A stretch of DNA of 64,000 nucleotides from Hymenobacter sp. 5317J-9. Lineage in GTDB: Bacteria > Bacteroidota > Bacteroidia > Cytophagales > Hymenobacteraceae. The first letter of the stretch is position 1. Every line of letters starts with the position of its first letter. The stretch spans positions 2,046,001 through 2,110,000 of the forward strand of contig NZ_CP095050.1 in assembly GCF_022921075.1 (NCBI RefSeq), read 5' to 3'. Shown here one piece after another: positions 40,030-48,726 of the stretch. Both the position numbers and the translations under genes were made by a program. Below the pieces are notes generated by a model. It had not been told where the DNA came from. It saw nothing but the letters and a program-made list of their open reading frames with translations, and did not search any database.

Positions 40030-42717
40030 CTATTTCGGCAGCGGCGCCTCGTCTTTGCTTTCGCTCAGCTTCTGGGCCAGCTTCTGGGGCACGCCCACGT
40101 TGTCGAACAGGCCGCTCACCACGCTCTGCCGCCAGAGGGTGAACACCGAAAAGCGCGGCTCGCGCGTCGAAATCATCTTCCCGGTCACCAACTCGCCGCG
40201 CTTGCGCGGGTTCTGGTCGCGGATGACGATGACGTTGACCGCCTTTGAGATGACGCGCTTCAGCAGCGGCTTTTTAATTTCCTCGTCCTTATAGCCCAGC
40301 AGCTGCAGCTGCAGCCCGGTGTATTCGGCCCGCATGGTGCCGGTGGTGCCATGGCGGTCGGCCTTCATATCGAAGCGGATGCGCTGCACGTCGCCCTTCT
40401 TAAATTTCACCAGCCGCGTGGGCACGGTCATGGAATTCAGAATGCCGAACGGCGCCGGCCCAAACACGCCCCACACCCGGTGCTGCCCCCGCGGGTCGAG
40501 CGTATACATCGACACCTGCGCATCGAGGCGGCACTTATTCTGAAGGTAGGTGGTGGCCCGGCCCGTGAGTGGGGTGGCCGCGGTCTGGCGTTTGGGGTCG
40601 TTGCTGAGGTTGAAGAAGCTGCCCGTGAAGCGGTTGATGCTCATGGTGCCGGGCAGGGGCGTGAGGGGGCTGCGGTACCTGGTGGCAAGGGTGCCGCTCA
40701 CGATGTCGAGCCGGCGCACGTCCACCGTCATGGGCAGGTTGCGCATTTCTTCGGGCGAAATCTTGGAGCGGTTGGGGTTGATGGGGCCGCGGCCGTCGGA
40801 GGCAATGCGCACCTGCGGGCGCAGCACCCGCACGCGGGCCACCCGCACGTCGGCGCGCCGCACCAGGCCCGGAAATTCTAATCCGCTGAACGTCAGAGAC
40901 GGAATTTTGACGCGCACGGCGGGCACCTGGTAGCCCTTGTGCAGGTTCATGCCCACGGGCGAGTAGCGCGGCGTCAGGGCCAGTTGGTCGAAGCTGAATG
41001 TTTGGGCGTCGGTATCGAGGCGGGCGCGCTGGCTGGTGGCTCGGTAGTAGGGCGGGTCGAAAGGCGCCGAAATGAGGCCGGAGCTGGCTTTCCAAGCCCG
41101 GGCGTAGGCAATGCGCCGCGGCTCCAGCGCCGCCAGCGAGTCGATGCGGATGCCCCGGCCGGTGAGGTCGATGCCGTTGATTTCGGGCGAGTGGCGCAGG
41201 CCGCCAATCTGCAGGAAGCTGTGCCGAATGCGCAACTCGGCCAAATCGGTGCGCCGCACGGCTTTCGAGAGCAGCTTCCACACCGGTGGCGGCGCCTGCC
41301 TGGGCGGCGTAAAAGTGAGCCGGGCGCCCTCAATCAGCAGCGAGGAAGCCCGCAGCTGCCGCCGCTGCTGCACCTCGGCGGCATCGAAGCCGCGCAGCAT
41401 CAGGCTGGGCAGGGTCAGGTCGACGCGTACCGCGCCGGGCTTGCCTTGGCCCGGTCCTGGCGGCCGCACGCGCACGGCGTTCAGGCCCAACGTGCCGGCC
41501 TCAGTTGAGAGCTTTAGCCCGCCCAGCTGCACAGCGTGGCCCGCTGCGGTAGCGTTGCTGCGGCCCAGCCCCAGCGTCCAGGCCTTGGCAAAAAAGAGTT
41601 TTTTGGCGTTCGGCGCTTGGCCGGAATCAAGGCGAATGGCGGTGCCAGCCAGCTCAATGCTGCGCATAACGGCGCGCAGGGCGTTGTCTTTCACCTGCAA
41701 AAAACCCTGGTGCACGGCCAGGTGCGCCAGGTCAATTTCACGGGCGTAGGTGCCGAGGCCCGCGCCGCCCGTGGCTTTTTGAGCCGCCGGCACCACGGTC
41801 AGCTGCGGGGCCTGCAGCAGTAGCGAATCGGCGCGGAAGGTGCGCTGGTGCAGCAGGCGGGCCGCCTTCAGCCCGGTGAGGCGCAGGCGGGGCAGCGCCA
41901 GGCTCACGCGCGGCAGGTTGCCCGGCACGGTGCTCCCCGGCTGCACCGCCACCGAATCAAGCTGGATTTCGCCGTCGGCGGTGGAAACCAGCAGGTGTTT
42001 GAACTGTAGGTGGTGGCCTTGCGCCCGGCCCTTCGCCTGCTGCAATAGTAGTCGCCAGTCGGTGGCGTAGGCCAGGCGCTGGGTATCGGCCGCCCCGGCG
42101 GGGCTGATGAGCAGGTCGTGTGCGCTCAGGTCGGCGCGGCGCAGTTGGGCGGCATCCGGCGTGCCGGGTAGGTATGCCACCTGGGTGTGCAGCAGGCCAA
42201 GGTAGCCGATGTCCAGCCCTTTCAGCTTGAGTGGCAGCTGCTCGTGCAGGGGTTTGCCGGCGTTGCGGGTGGGGCGCCGGGCCAGGGCCAGCACTTGAAT
42301 AGTAGCCGAATCAAGCACGATACTGTCGACGGGCACCACGGCTTTGCGCAGCAGCGCCAGCAGGCCCACGCCCGTCACGTTGAGGCGAGCGGCATCGAGG
42401 CGCAGCCGCGGCAGGGTGTCGGCCACCTGGGCGGCGGGGCGCAGGCGCACGTTGCGCAGGCGCACGGCGCGCTGCCACAGGCTGGCTTCCAGCGCGCCGA
42501 CGCGCAAGTGGTACTGGCCGTGGGTTTGGGTGCTCACCTGCTGTTCCAGCTTGCGGCGGAGCCAGGGGTCGAGGTAGTGCTGCACCAACAGCGCCGCGCC
42601 TAGCAGCAGGGCCACCACGCCCAGCAGCCACCACAGCCACGTTGGCACCCGCGAGGGTGCGGCCGGGGGCGCTGGGGACGAGGCGGAAGAGGGAGCGGTA
42701 ACGACGGTTTCGGGCAC
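40030..42717 (-). CDS. large AsmA-like membrane-anchored protein
   Basis: The protein has 895 residues from the GTG at 42717. The N-terminus has a Ser/Pro/Ala leader and one membrane helix (WLWWLLGVVALLLGAALLVQHYL, about 28-50), then a long periplasmic part made of repeating units of beta strands. Recurrent blocks of the type PxxRLRLTGLKAARLLHQRTFRADSLLLQAPQLTVVP, PSLMLRGFDAAEVQQRRQLRASSLLIEGARLTF and PSLTFSGLEFPGLVRRADVRVARVRVLRPQVRI repeat about every 140-150 residues. This suits the AsmA/DUF748 type proposed to move lipid between membranes. A TATCCTTTG box precedes the GTG by 10 bp. Confidence 0.6.
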   Translation of the reverse strand: MPETVVTAPSSASSPAPPAAPSRVPTWLWWLLGVVALLLGAALLVQHYLDPWLRRKLEQQVSTQTHGQYHLRVGALEASLWQRAVRLRNVRLRPAAQVADTLPRLRLDAARLNVTGVGLLALLRKAVVPVDSIVLDSATIQVLALARRPTRNAGKPLHEQLPLKLKGLDIGYLGLLHTQVAYLPGTPDAAQLRRADLSAHDLLISPAGAADTQRLAYATDWRLLLQQAKGRAQGHHLQFKHLLVSTADGEIQLDSVAVQPGSTVPGNLPRVSLALPRLRLTGLKAARLLHQRTFRADSLLLQAPQLTVVPAAQKATGGAGLGTYAREIDLAHLAVHQGFLQVKDNALRAVMRSIELAGTAIRLDSGQAPNAKKLFFAKAWTLGLGRSNATAAGHAVQLGGLKLSTEAGTLGLNAVRVRPPGPGQGKPGAVRVDLTLPSLMLRGFDAAEVQQRRQLRASSLLIEGARLTFTPPRQAPPPVWKLLSKAVRRTDLAELRIRHSFLQIGGLRHSPEINGIDLTGRGIRIDSLAALEPRRIAYARAWKASSGLISAPFDPPYYRATSQRARLDTDAQTFSFDQLALTPRYSPVGMNLHKGYQVPAVRVKIPSLTFSGLEFPGLVRRADVRVARVRVLRPQVRIASDGRGPINPNRSKISPEEMRNLPMTVDVRRLDIVSGTLATRYRSPLTPLPGTMSINRFTGSFFNLSNDPKRQTAATPLTGRATTYLQNKCRLDAQVSMYTLDPRGQHRVWGVFGPAPFGILNSMTVPTRLVKFKKGDVQRIRFDMKADRHGTTGTMRAEYTGLQLQLLGYKDEEIKKPLLKRVISKAVNVIVIRDQNPRKRGELVTGKMISTREPRFSVFTLWRQSVVSGLFDNVGVPQKLAQKLSESKDEAPLPK

Positions 42718-42874
42718 GAGAGCAGGGCAAAGGATATCGTAACGCGAAAGGCTCCGGCGAGGATGGGCCGCGGCAGGGCTAAGTCGATATAAACCGGCAT
42801 TTTGCCGACCGGCGCGCTCCGGAGAAGGCCGCAACGGCCCCAGTTGTTTTGCGCAATGCACTGCCGGCGTGAAG

Positions 42875-42882
42875 TATTTTTG
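42875..42882 (+). promoter_or_regulatory. -7 promoter box (TATTTTTG), leaderless type
   Basis: A perfect TAnnTTTG match only 5 bp (GCGCC) from the ATG at 42888. Confidence 0.6.
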
Positions 42883-42887
42883 GCGCC

Positions 42888-43445
42888 ATGGCTACTTCAC
42901 TTGCTCCCGACGCGTTGGGCCCGGCCGTATTGGCCACCGTGCGCCACGGCTATCAGTCCTCCAAAAGCCTGGCCGACCGGGCCTTGGCCCAAATTTCCGC
43001 CGCCGAATGGTTGCAGTGCCCCGCGCCCGGCTCCAACAGCGCCGCCGTCATTGTGCAACATATGGCCGGCAACCTGCGCTCACGCTTCACTGATTTCTTT
43101 ACCTCCGACGGCGAAAAACCGAACCGCCGGCGCGACCAGGAGTTTGAAGAGCCCACCGCCGTGGCGGCCATTGCCCCGCTGCAAGGCGAGTGGGAAGCCG
43201 CTTGGCGCGTCCTCTTCGACCTTCTGGACCGCCTGCAGCCCGCCGACCTGCTGCGCACCGTCACCATTCGGGGCGAGGCGCACACGGTGCTGGCGGCCCT
43301 GCAGCGGCAACTCACCCACTACGCCTACCACACCGGCCAGCTGGTGCAACTGGCCAAGGGCCTGCGCGGCGAGGCGTTCAAGTCGCTGAGCATCCCGCGC
43401 GGGCAAAGCGAACAATTTAATCAGCAAATGACCCAACAGCATTGA
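42888..43445 (+). CDS. DinB-like protein (DUF1572)
   Basis: The protein has 185 residues and a four-helix DinB-like fold. Conserved points: the helix ATVRHGYQSSKSLADRALAQI, PGSNSAAVIVQHMAGNLRSRFTDFFTSDGEK with the His ligand, RRRDQEFEE, and LTHYAYHTGQLVQLAKGL with the second pair of His. These His residues would bind a metal, as in bacillithiol/mycothiol-dependent DinB enzymes. Substrate is unknown. The stop overlaps an ATG of the following 2H-phosphoesterase frame (43443-43447), suggesting coupling. Confidence 0.8.
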   Translation: MATSLAPDALGPAVLATVRHGYQSSKSLADRALAQISAAEWLQCPAPGSNSAAVIVQHMAGNLRSRFTDFFTSDGEKPNRRRDQEFEEPTAVAAIAPLQGEWEAAWRVLFDLLDRLQPADLLRTVTIRGEAHTVLAALQRQLTHYAYHTGQLVQLAKGLRGEAFKSLSIPRGQSEQFNQQMTQQH

Positions 43446-43513
43446 TGTCAGCCGGTTCTCAACTTTCTGCTGCAGCTTTCGGCGCGCCGCCCGTTTCCTC
43501 CGTACCCATTGCC

Positions 43514-44062
43514 ATGCTTGCCATTACTTCCCTGCTCAGTCCGCCGCACGTATTGCGCATCAACGCCATCATCAAAAGCCTGGAAGAAAAGTTCGGCCTC
43601 GACGACGTGCAGGCCACCCTCGACCCGCACCTGACCTATCAGCTGGCCGGCGTCAAAAAGCTCAGCTCGCTGAAGAAAGTGCTGGCCGAAGTGGCCGCCA
43701 CCACCGAGCCGTTTCCGGCCTTCACCACCGGCCTGGGCGTGTTTCCGGGCGAGCGGCCGGTCATCTACATCCCCGTGCTGCGCTCCGACGCCCTCAATGC
43801 GCTGCACCGCCGCATCCGCGAAGTCACCGCGCCGCTCTGCCTGCGCACCGATAAGTTCAGCGGGCCCGACTGCTGGCTGCCGCACATCTCGCTGGCCCTG
43901 CACGACACCACCGCCGACCTGCTGGGTCCCGTGCTGGCCTACCTCAACCAGGAAACCTACAACCTCAAAATCATCATCGACAACCTCGCCATCCTGCGGC
44001 AGGATGGCGAGCTGTTTGTGCGCGAGGAAGTATTTAAAATGGGGGCGAAGGTGCCGGCGTAG
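43514..44062 (+). CDS. 2'-5' RNA ligase / 2H phosphoesterase family protein
   Basis: The protein has 182 residues from the ATG at 43514. The two catalytic HxT/S motifs of the 2H superfamily are DPHLTYQL (about 41-48) and LPHISLAL (about 120-127). Between them is the sheet TTGLGVFPGERPVIYIPVLRS. An in-frame ATG at 43445 overlaps the DUF1572 stop and would add 23 residues of low-complexity leader; either is possible. Members cleave or join 2',5'- or cyclic phosphodiesters of RNA or nucleotides. A family A palindrome follows. Confidence 0.85.
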   Translation: MLAITSLLSPPHVLRINAIIKSLEEKFGLDDVQATLDPHLTYQLAGVKKLSSLKKVLAEVAATTEPFPAFTTGLGVFPGERPVIYIPVLRSDALNALHRRIREVTAPLCLRTDKFSGPDCWLPHISLALHDTTADLLGPVLAYLNQETYNLKIIIDNLAILRQDGELFVREEVFKMGAKVPA

Positions 44063-44096
44063 GGGCAGGTTTTCAGCAGAAATAAAAAAGTAAAAG

Positions 44097-44192
44097 GAAC
44101 GTCATGCTGAGCCTGTCGAAGCATCTCTGCCGCAATAGTAATTAGTTATGTTGCGCGGTAGAGATGCTTCGGCTGCGCTCAGCATGACGTTC
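44097..44192. repeat. palindromic intergenic element, family A (96 bp)
   Basis: Inverted arms with a few mismatches: GAACGTCATGCTGAGC at 44097-44112 pairs with the end at 44192, and CGAAGCATCTCT pairs with AGAGATGCTTCG. The loop has ATAGTAATTAGTTATG. It lies between convergent genes and is followed by a T-run, so it may double as a terminator. Confidence 0.88.
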
Positions 44193-44203
44193 TTTTTTTC
44201 TCG

Positions 44204-44842
44204 TTACTCCACCGTGGGCGGAGTCTGCGTGCCGTTGTCGAGGCTTTGCCAGAGGTATTTGCAGGCCAGCGTGCGGTAGGGGCGCCAGGCTTCGGCAATG
44301 GCCAGCATGCGCTTTTGCAGGGCGCGGCCGGTTTCTTCCAGGCCGTAGAGCTTGCGCATGGCGTTCTGCACGCCGAGGTCGCCTTCGGAGAAAACGTCGG
44401 GCTGGTCGAGGGCAAACATTTGCAGCATCTGGGCCGTCCAGCGGCCCACGCCCCGAATGGCGGTGAGGTGCTGCGTGAAGGCTTCCTCCGATAGTCCGGT
44501 GAGGTGGTCGTAGTCGAGCAGGCCCCGCTCGTTGTACTCGGCAATGGCCTTGAGGTAGCCGGCTTTCTGGCGCGAGAGGCCCACGGCGCGCAGCTCGTCT
44601 TCAGATAGGGCCAGCACTTCGCGCGGCTCGGGGTAGCCCTCGGGCGGAAACAGGGATTGGAACCGCTTCCAGATGGCCGCCGCCGCCTTGGTCGAAATCT
44701 GCTGGCTCACGATGGCGCGCAGCAGGGCCAGGTACAGGTCTTCGTGGGGGCGCGGGTGAATTTCGCGGCCCCGGGCAATTAGCTGGCCCAGCAAGGGGTC
44801 GGCAGCGGTGAGGTATTCGATGGCGGCTTGGTTGAGCATCAA
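44204..44842 (-). CDS. DNA-3-methyladenine glycosylase (AlkA-type, HhH-GPD)
   Basis: The protein has 212 residues, the short form of the family without the N-terminal AlkA domain. Features: YLALLRAIVSQQISTKAAAAIWKRF, LSRQKAGYLKAIAEY, the helix-hairpin-helix LTAIRGVGRWTAQMLQMF, and the catalytic Asp in VFSEGDLGVQNAMRKLYG. The end, EAWRPYRTLACKYLW, is the typical AlkA close. It removes alkylated bases in base excision repair. It is the downstream neighbour of a phosphatase gene on the minus strand (26-bp gap). Confidence 0.92.
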   Translation of the reverse strand: MMLNQAAIEYLTAADPLLGQLIARGREIHPRPHEDLYLALLRAIVSQQISTKAAAAIWKRFQSLFPPEGYPEPREVLALSEDELRAVGLSRQKAGYLKAIAEYNERGLLDYDHLTGLSEEAFTQHLTAIRGVGRWTAQMLQMFALDQPDVFSEGDLGVQNAMRKLYGLEETGRALQKRMLAIAEAWRPYRTLACKYLWQSLDNGTQTPPTVE

Positions 44843-44868
44843 AACAGCGGAATGATGGAAGCGGAAGG

Positions 44869-45525
44869 CTACTCTAGTAAGTCTTCGATGTGAACAGGAA
44901 TCAGAATGATGTCGAGCGGCCGGCCGGTAGGCGTGAGGCGCAGCCCCGTTAGGTTGCCGCCGAACACGGCGCCGGTGTCAATGTAGAGGCTGTTGGTGGC
45001 TTTGTCGAATTTCGGCTCGCCCTTGGTCATGGGGGTGTGGCCCACCACCTGCAGCTGCGGCAGGCGCCGGAGCGGCGTGCGGGTCCACAGCAGTCCGTCG
45101 GAGCTGTCGGGGTTGTAGGCCTGGTCGGAAGTGCTGATGCCGGCGTGGCTCACCAGCACGTGGTCGTTTTCCCAAAAAAGGGGGCGCTGTTCCAACCAGA
45201 GCAGGTGATGGGCCAGCAGGTCGGGGCGGGTACGGTATTGGTCGGTAGTGCTGTCGCCGCCCCAGTGCAGCCAGCCGGGGTAGGGGCCATCGGGGCCAAA
45301 ATGGTGCAGCAGGGCATGCTCGTGGTTGCCCATGAGGAAGGTGGTCGAATCGGGGTACTGTTCGCTTAGTCGGCGGGCGGCCTCCACGGTTTCGGGTATG
45401 AAGGCGCCGCGGTCCACCAGGTCGCCCACCTGAATGAGGTGCTCGGTGGCCGGGTCCCAGCGCGTGAGCAGTTCCCGAAAGGTGTGGTAGCACCCGTGCA
45501 CGTCGCCGATGATGAACAGATTCAT
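44869..45525 (-). CDS. serine/threonine-protein-phosphatase-like metallophosphoesterase
   Basis: The protein has 218 residues. All metal-binding motifs are present: GDVHG (7-11), GDLVDRG (about 34-40), GNHEHALL (about 66), HAG (about 128) and the later GHTPM (about 164) with DTGAVFGGNLTGLRL. This is the PrpA/ApaH-like phosphatase type. It could act on phosphoproteins or dinucleoside tetraphosphates. The minus-strand leader has TACTTTTT two bases before CTATG-type start, in keeping with the short-leader pattern. Confidence 0.88.
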   Translation of the reverse strand: MNLFIIGDVHGCYHTFRELLTRWDPATEHLIQVGDLVDRGAFIPETVEAARRLSEQYPDSTTFLMGNHEHALLHHFGPDGPYPGWLHWGGDSTTDQYRTRPDLLAHHLLWLEQRPLFWENDHVLVSHAGISTSDQAYNPDSSDGLLWTRTPLRRLPQLQVVGHTPMTKGEPKFDKATNSLYIDTGAVFGGNLTGLRLTPTGRPLDIILIPVHIEDLLE

Positions 45526-45577
45526 AGAAAAAGTACGTCAGATGGCGGGTTTGGGTGCCGTCAGGCCGGGGCGTTTT

Positions 45578-46870
45578 TTAGTGTGACTTGACTGCGGGCT
45601 CCGAGCTGTTGGCCGGAGTGGGCTGCCCCACGCCCAGCCAGCGCACCAGCGGCCCAATGGTGAGCCCTTGGCCCACAATGGAAAAAACCACAATCACATA
45701 CGTGACGCCCACTATCAACTCGCGCGGCATGGTGGGTGGCAAACTCAGCGCCAGCGCCACCGACAAGCCGCCCCGCAGCCCGCCCCAGGTGAGCACGGCC
45801 ACGCCGTGGTCGGAAGGCTGGAACGTGGGCAGCAGCCGCAGAAACACCAGCGGTATCGACACGGCCACCCAGCGCGCCAGCAGCACCACCACAATGGCCG
45901 CCAGCCCCACCAGCACCGTGCGCCCCGGAATGTCGAGCACCAGCACTTCCAGCCCCATCAGCACAAACAGCAGCGCGTTCAGCACCTCGTCGACCAGCTC
46001 CCAGAACTTGTCCACGTAGTCCTGCGACTCGTTCGACATCACCCCGCGCTTGCGGCTGAAGTGGCCCACCAGCAGGCCGGCCATCACCATGGCCAGCGGC
46101 CCCGACGTGTGCAGGCGGGCGGCCAGCGCCGTGCCCCCGGCCACCACGGCCAGCGTCAGCAGCACTTCCACCTGGTAGTTGTCGATGGTGCGCAGCAGCC
46201 AGGCCGTGCCCAGTCCCAGCGCCGTGCCCAGGGCCAGCCCGCCGAGGGTTTCGCGGGCAAAAACGGCCAGCGCGTGGCCCACGGTGAAATCCTGCGTGCC
46301 CAACAGCGCCACTTCCAGCGTCACCACAAACAGCACTACGCCCACGCCGTCGTTGAACAGCGACTCACCCACAATCTTGGTTTCCAGCGACTTCGAAATG
46401 TTGGCCTTGGTCAGAATGCTGAGCACGGCAATGGGGTCGGTGGGCGAAATGAGCGCCCCGAACAGCAGGCAGTAGATAAACGGCGTGGGCAGGTCGAAGA
46501 GCGGCAGCAGAAAAAACATGGCCGTGGCCACCAGCACGGTGCTCACCGGCGTGCCCACCAGCGCCAGGGCGCCCACCGGCCAGCGCAGCTTGCCCAGCCG
46601 CCCGGCATCGACGTGAATGGCCCCCGCAAATAACAGAAAGCCCAGCATCACCTGCATCACGATGCGGCTAAAATCGAGCTTGCCCACCACGCCGGCCAGC
46701 TTCAGCACGGGCTGCACGTCAAACTTGGCCAGCAGTACCAACGTCAGCGACGCCGCCAGGCCCAGCACCATCAGCCCAATGGCCGGCGGCATGCGCAAAA
46801 AGCGGTGGTTGACGTAAGCAAAGCCGGCGGCGGTGACCAGCAGTAGCGCCAAAGCGTTGTATAAATCCAT
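45578..46870 (-). CDS. cation:proton antiporter, CPA1 (NhaP-type)
   Basis: The protein has 430 residues with about 12 membrane segments. The substrate-binding region shows ISPTDPIAVLSIL and the ND motif SLFNDGVGVVLFVVTLEVAL, typical of electroneutral CPA1 Na+/H+ exchangers; AVLTWGGLRGGLSVALALSLP with the conserved Arg/Gly is near the C-terminus. No cytoplasmic regulatory domain follows, so it is a minimal transporter. It exchanges Na+ or K+ for H+ across the inner membrane. It ends 52 bp from the start of the phosphatase gene, which it precedes on the same strand. Confidence 0.92.
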   Translation of the reverse strand: MDLYNALALLLVTAAGFAYVNHRFLRMPPAIGLMVLGLAASLTLVLLAKFDVQPVLKLAGVVGKLDFSRIVMQVMLGFLLFAGAIHVDAGRLGKLRWPVGALALVGTPVSTVLVATAMFFLLPLFDLPTPFIYCLLFGALISPTDPIAVLSILTKANISKSLETKIVGESLFNDGVGVVLFVVTLEVALLGTQDFTVGHALAVFARETLGGLALGTALGLGTAWLLRTIDNYQVEVLLTLAVVAGGTALAARLHTSGPLAMVMAGLLVGHFSRKRGVMSNESQDYVDKFWELVDEVLNALLFVLMGLEVLVLDIPGRTVLVGLAAIVVVLLARWVAVSIPLVFLRLLPTFQPSDHGVAVLTWGGLRGGLSVALALSLPPTMPRELIVGVTYVIVVFSIVGQGLTIGPLVRWLGVGQPTPANSSEPAVKSH

Positions 46871-46955
46871 AGAAAAACGACTGAACAGAAAGTAGAGAGT
46901 AATGAACGAGAAGGTTGGGCTGCGCTTGAGCTTACGCAGTCACTCCGGCTTTCGC

Positions 46956-48002
46956 TCATTCGCCCAATGACGAAAGCGCCGTCTCCACGCGGGCCAGCAT
47001 GGCATCGTTTACGTCCAGGTGCGTCACGAAGCGTATCCACTGCGGCCCAAAGCTGCTGGCCCGAATGCCCTGCCGCTCCAGCGCCGCCAGAAACCCGGCG
47101 GCCGGCTGGCGGTCGTGCAGCCGGAAGATGACGAGGTTGGTTTCGGGTGCCAGTACTTCGGCCACGTAGGGCTGGGCCTGCAGCACTGCGGCCAGCCGGG
47201 CCGCCCGGCGGTGGTCGTCGGCCAGGCGTGCCACGTTGTTTTCTAACGCGTAAATGCCCGCCGCGGCCAGGTAGCCGGCCTGCCGCCACCCGCCGCCCAT
47301 CACCTTGCGGATGCGCTTGCACTTCTTGATAAAGGCAGCCGAGCCTAGCAGCACCGAGCCCACCGGCGTGCCCATGCCTTTGGAAAGGCACACCGAAATC
47401 GAGTCGAACAACTGCCCGTAGTCCTCACTGCGCTGCCCAGTAGCTACCAGCGCGTTGAAAATGCGGGCCCCGTCGAGGTGCCGGGCAATGCCGTGCCGCG
47501 TGGCCACCTCGCTGATGGCCCGCAGCTCGTCGAGCGCGTAGCAGGTACCGCCGCCGCGGTTGTGCGTGTTTTCGAGGGAAACCAGGCGGGTGGTGGGGTA
47601 ATGCACGTTTTCGGGCCGGATGGCCGCTTCCACCTGCGCCGCCGTCAGGCGCCCGCGCTGCCCCGGCAGCAGTGCCACCGAGGCGCCCGAGTGAAACGCA
47701 ATGCCGCCCACTTCCCACAAATAAATGTGCGACGTCTGCTCGCAAATCACCTCGCTCAGCGGCTCGGTGTGGGCTTTGATGGCAATCTGGTTGGTCATGG
47801 TGCCCGAGGGGCAAAACAAGCCGGCTTCGAGGCCGAAGCGGGCGGCGGCCATTTCCTCCAGGCGGCGCACGGTGGGGTCTTCGTCGTACACGTCGTCGCC
47901 CACCGGGGCGGCAAACATGGCTTCCAGCATGGCCGGCGTGGGCCGCGTCACGGTGTCGGAGCGCAGGTCAACAGTAGGAAGCGAAGCAGCAGTAGCAGTC
48001 AT
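46956..48002 (-). CDS. low-specificity L-threonine aldolase
   Basis: The protein has 348 residues from the ATG at 48002. PLP family blocks: VDLRSDTVTRPTPAMLEAMFAAPVGDDVYDEDPTVRRLE, GLFCPSGTMTNQIAIKAH, VSLENTHNRGGGTCYALDEL, LHLDGARIFNALVA-type (HLDGARI), and the PLP Lys in VCLSKGMGTPVGSVLLG followed by IRKVMGGGWRQAGYLAAAG. It cleaves L-threonine/allo-threonine to glycine and acetaldehyde. The start at 48161 would overlap the divergent promoter and adds a leader rich in Trp/Pro, so it was rejected. Confidence 0.93.
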   Translation of the reverse strand: MTATAASLPTVDLRSDTVTRPTPAMLEAMFAAPVGDDVYDEDPTVRRLEEMAAARFGLEAGLFCPSGTMTNQIAIKAHTEPLSEVICEQTSHIYLWEVGGIAFHSGASVALLPGQRGRLTAAQVEAAIRPENVHYPTTRLVSLENTHNRGGGTCYALDELRAISEVATRHGIARHLDGARIFNALVATGQRSEDYGQLFDSISVCLSKGMGTPVGSVLLGSAAFIKKCKRIRKVMGGGWRQAGYLAAAGIYALENNVARLADDHRRAARLAAVLQAQPYVAEVLAPETNLVIFRLHDRQPAAGFLAALERQGIRASSFGPQWIRFVTHLDVNDAMLARVETALSSLGE

Positions 48003-48149
48003 AGCAAAGGGTAAAACGAAAAAGCGGAATATGATAAAAAGGCGCTGTTTGGCGGGCCATGCAGGCCTTGGTGGCAAAAGTAGCCCCCAAACGGCCGGGC
48101 CGCTGCCGGGCCTCGAAAGCGCAGTAATCCAGCAAAATGCCTCATGGGC

Positions 48150-48180
48150 TTGCACTTTCAAAATGAAAGCCCTACTTTTG
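48150..48180 (+). promoter_or_regulatory. strong Bacteroidota-type promoter
   Basis: TTG at 48150-48152, a 20-bp spacer and TACTTTTG at 48173-48180 match the Bacteroidota sigma consensus. The leader to the ATG at 48222 is about 35 nt. Confidence 0.65.
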
Positions 48181-48221
48181 CCCTCCGTTTCGTAAGCTTA
48201 GACTTTAACCATCCCGGCACC

Positions 48222-48596
48222 ATGTCCGTTACCCGCCTCAAGCGCAAGCACCGCAAGAACATTGCCCGCGCTAACAACAAACAGCACATCATCAAGGAAT
48301 TGCTCCGCACGCCCGTTCTGAAAAACGTGGACATCGAGGAGCTGAAGTCGCGCTTTGCCACCACCGGTGGCGTGGCCGGTGCCGTGGCTGCCGTGAAGAA
48401 AACCGCCTCCGCTGCTGCCGACAAGGTGAAAGAAGTGGTGGCCGACGCCGTTGAAACCGTGAAAGAGGCTGTAACGCCCGCTACCGACGACACCGCCGCC
48501 AACGCCGAAGCTTTCGACGCCGCCGAAGCCGTAACCAAGCCCGTGAACGAAGACGGCCAGGAGGGCGAGCACCCCAAGCCCGAAATCGCGCTGTAA
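48222..48596 (+). CDS. small basic/acidic bipolar protein of unknown function
   Basis: The protein has 124 residues from the ATG at 48222. The first 45 residues are very basic (TRLKRKHRKNIARANNKQHIIKEL, then LRTPVLKNVDIEELKSRF), like a ribosome- or nucleic-acid-binding segment. The rest is Ala/Val/Lys-rich with repeated helix-forming motifs (AVKKTASAAADKVKEVVADAVETVKEAV), similar to late-embryogenesis-like or PHA-binding helices, and ends acidic. It has one of the best promoters in the window, so it may be strongly expressed. No family is recognised. Confidence 0.6.
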   Translation: MSVTRLKRKHRKNIARANNKQHIIKELLRTPVLKNVDIEELKSRFATTGGVAGAVAAVKKTASAAADKVKEVVADAVETVKEAVTPATDDTAANAEAFDAAEAVTKPVNEDGQEGEHPKPEIAL

Positions 48597-48664
48597 TACC
48601 GCCGCCCTCGCCGAGTGAGCGGAGCCATCCGGCCCGCTTGCCGCGGCCAGTGCCTCATAATGTG

Positions 48665-48700
48665 AAAAGCCCCAGCTCTGCAAACGAGTCGGGGCTTTTT
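48665..48700. terminator. Rho-independent terminator
   Basis: AAAAGCCCC and GGGGCTTTTT arms with a shorter inner GCTC/GAG stem lie between convergent genes. Confidence 0.75.
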
Positions 48701-48726
48701 GGTTTGCGGGTGGCGCCGGGCTTGCG

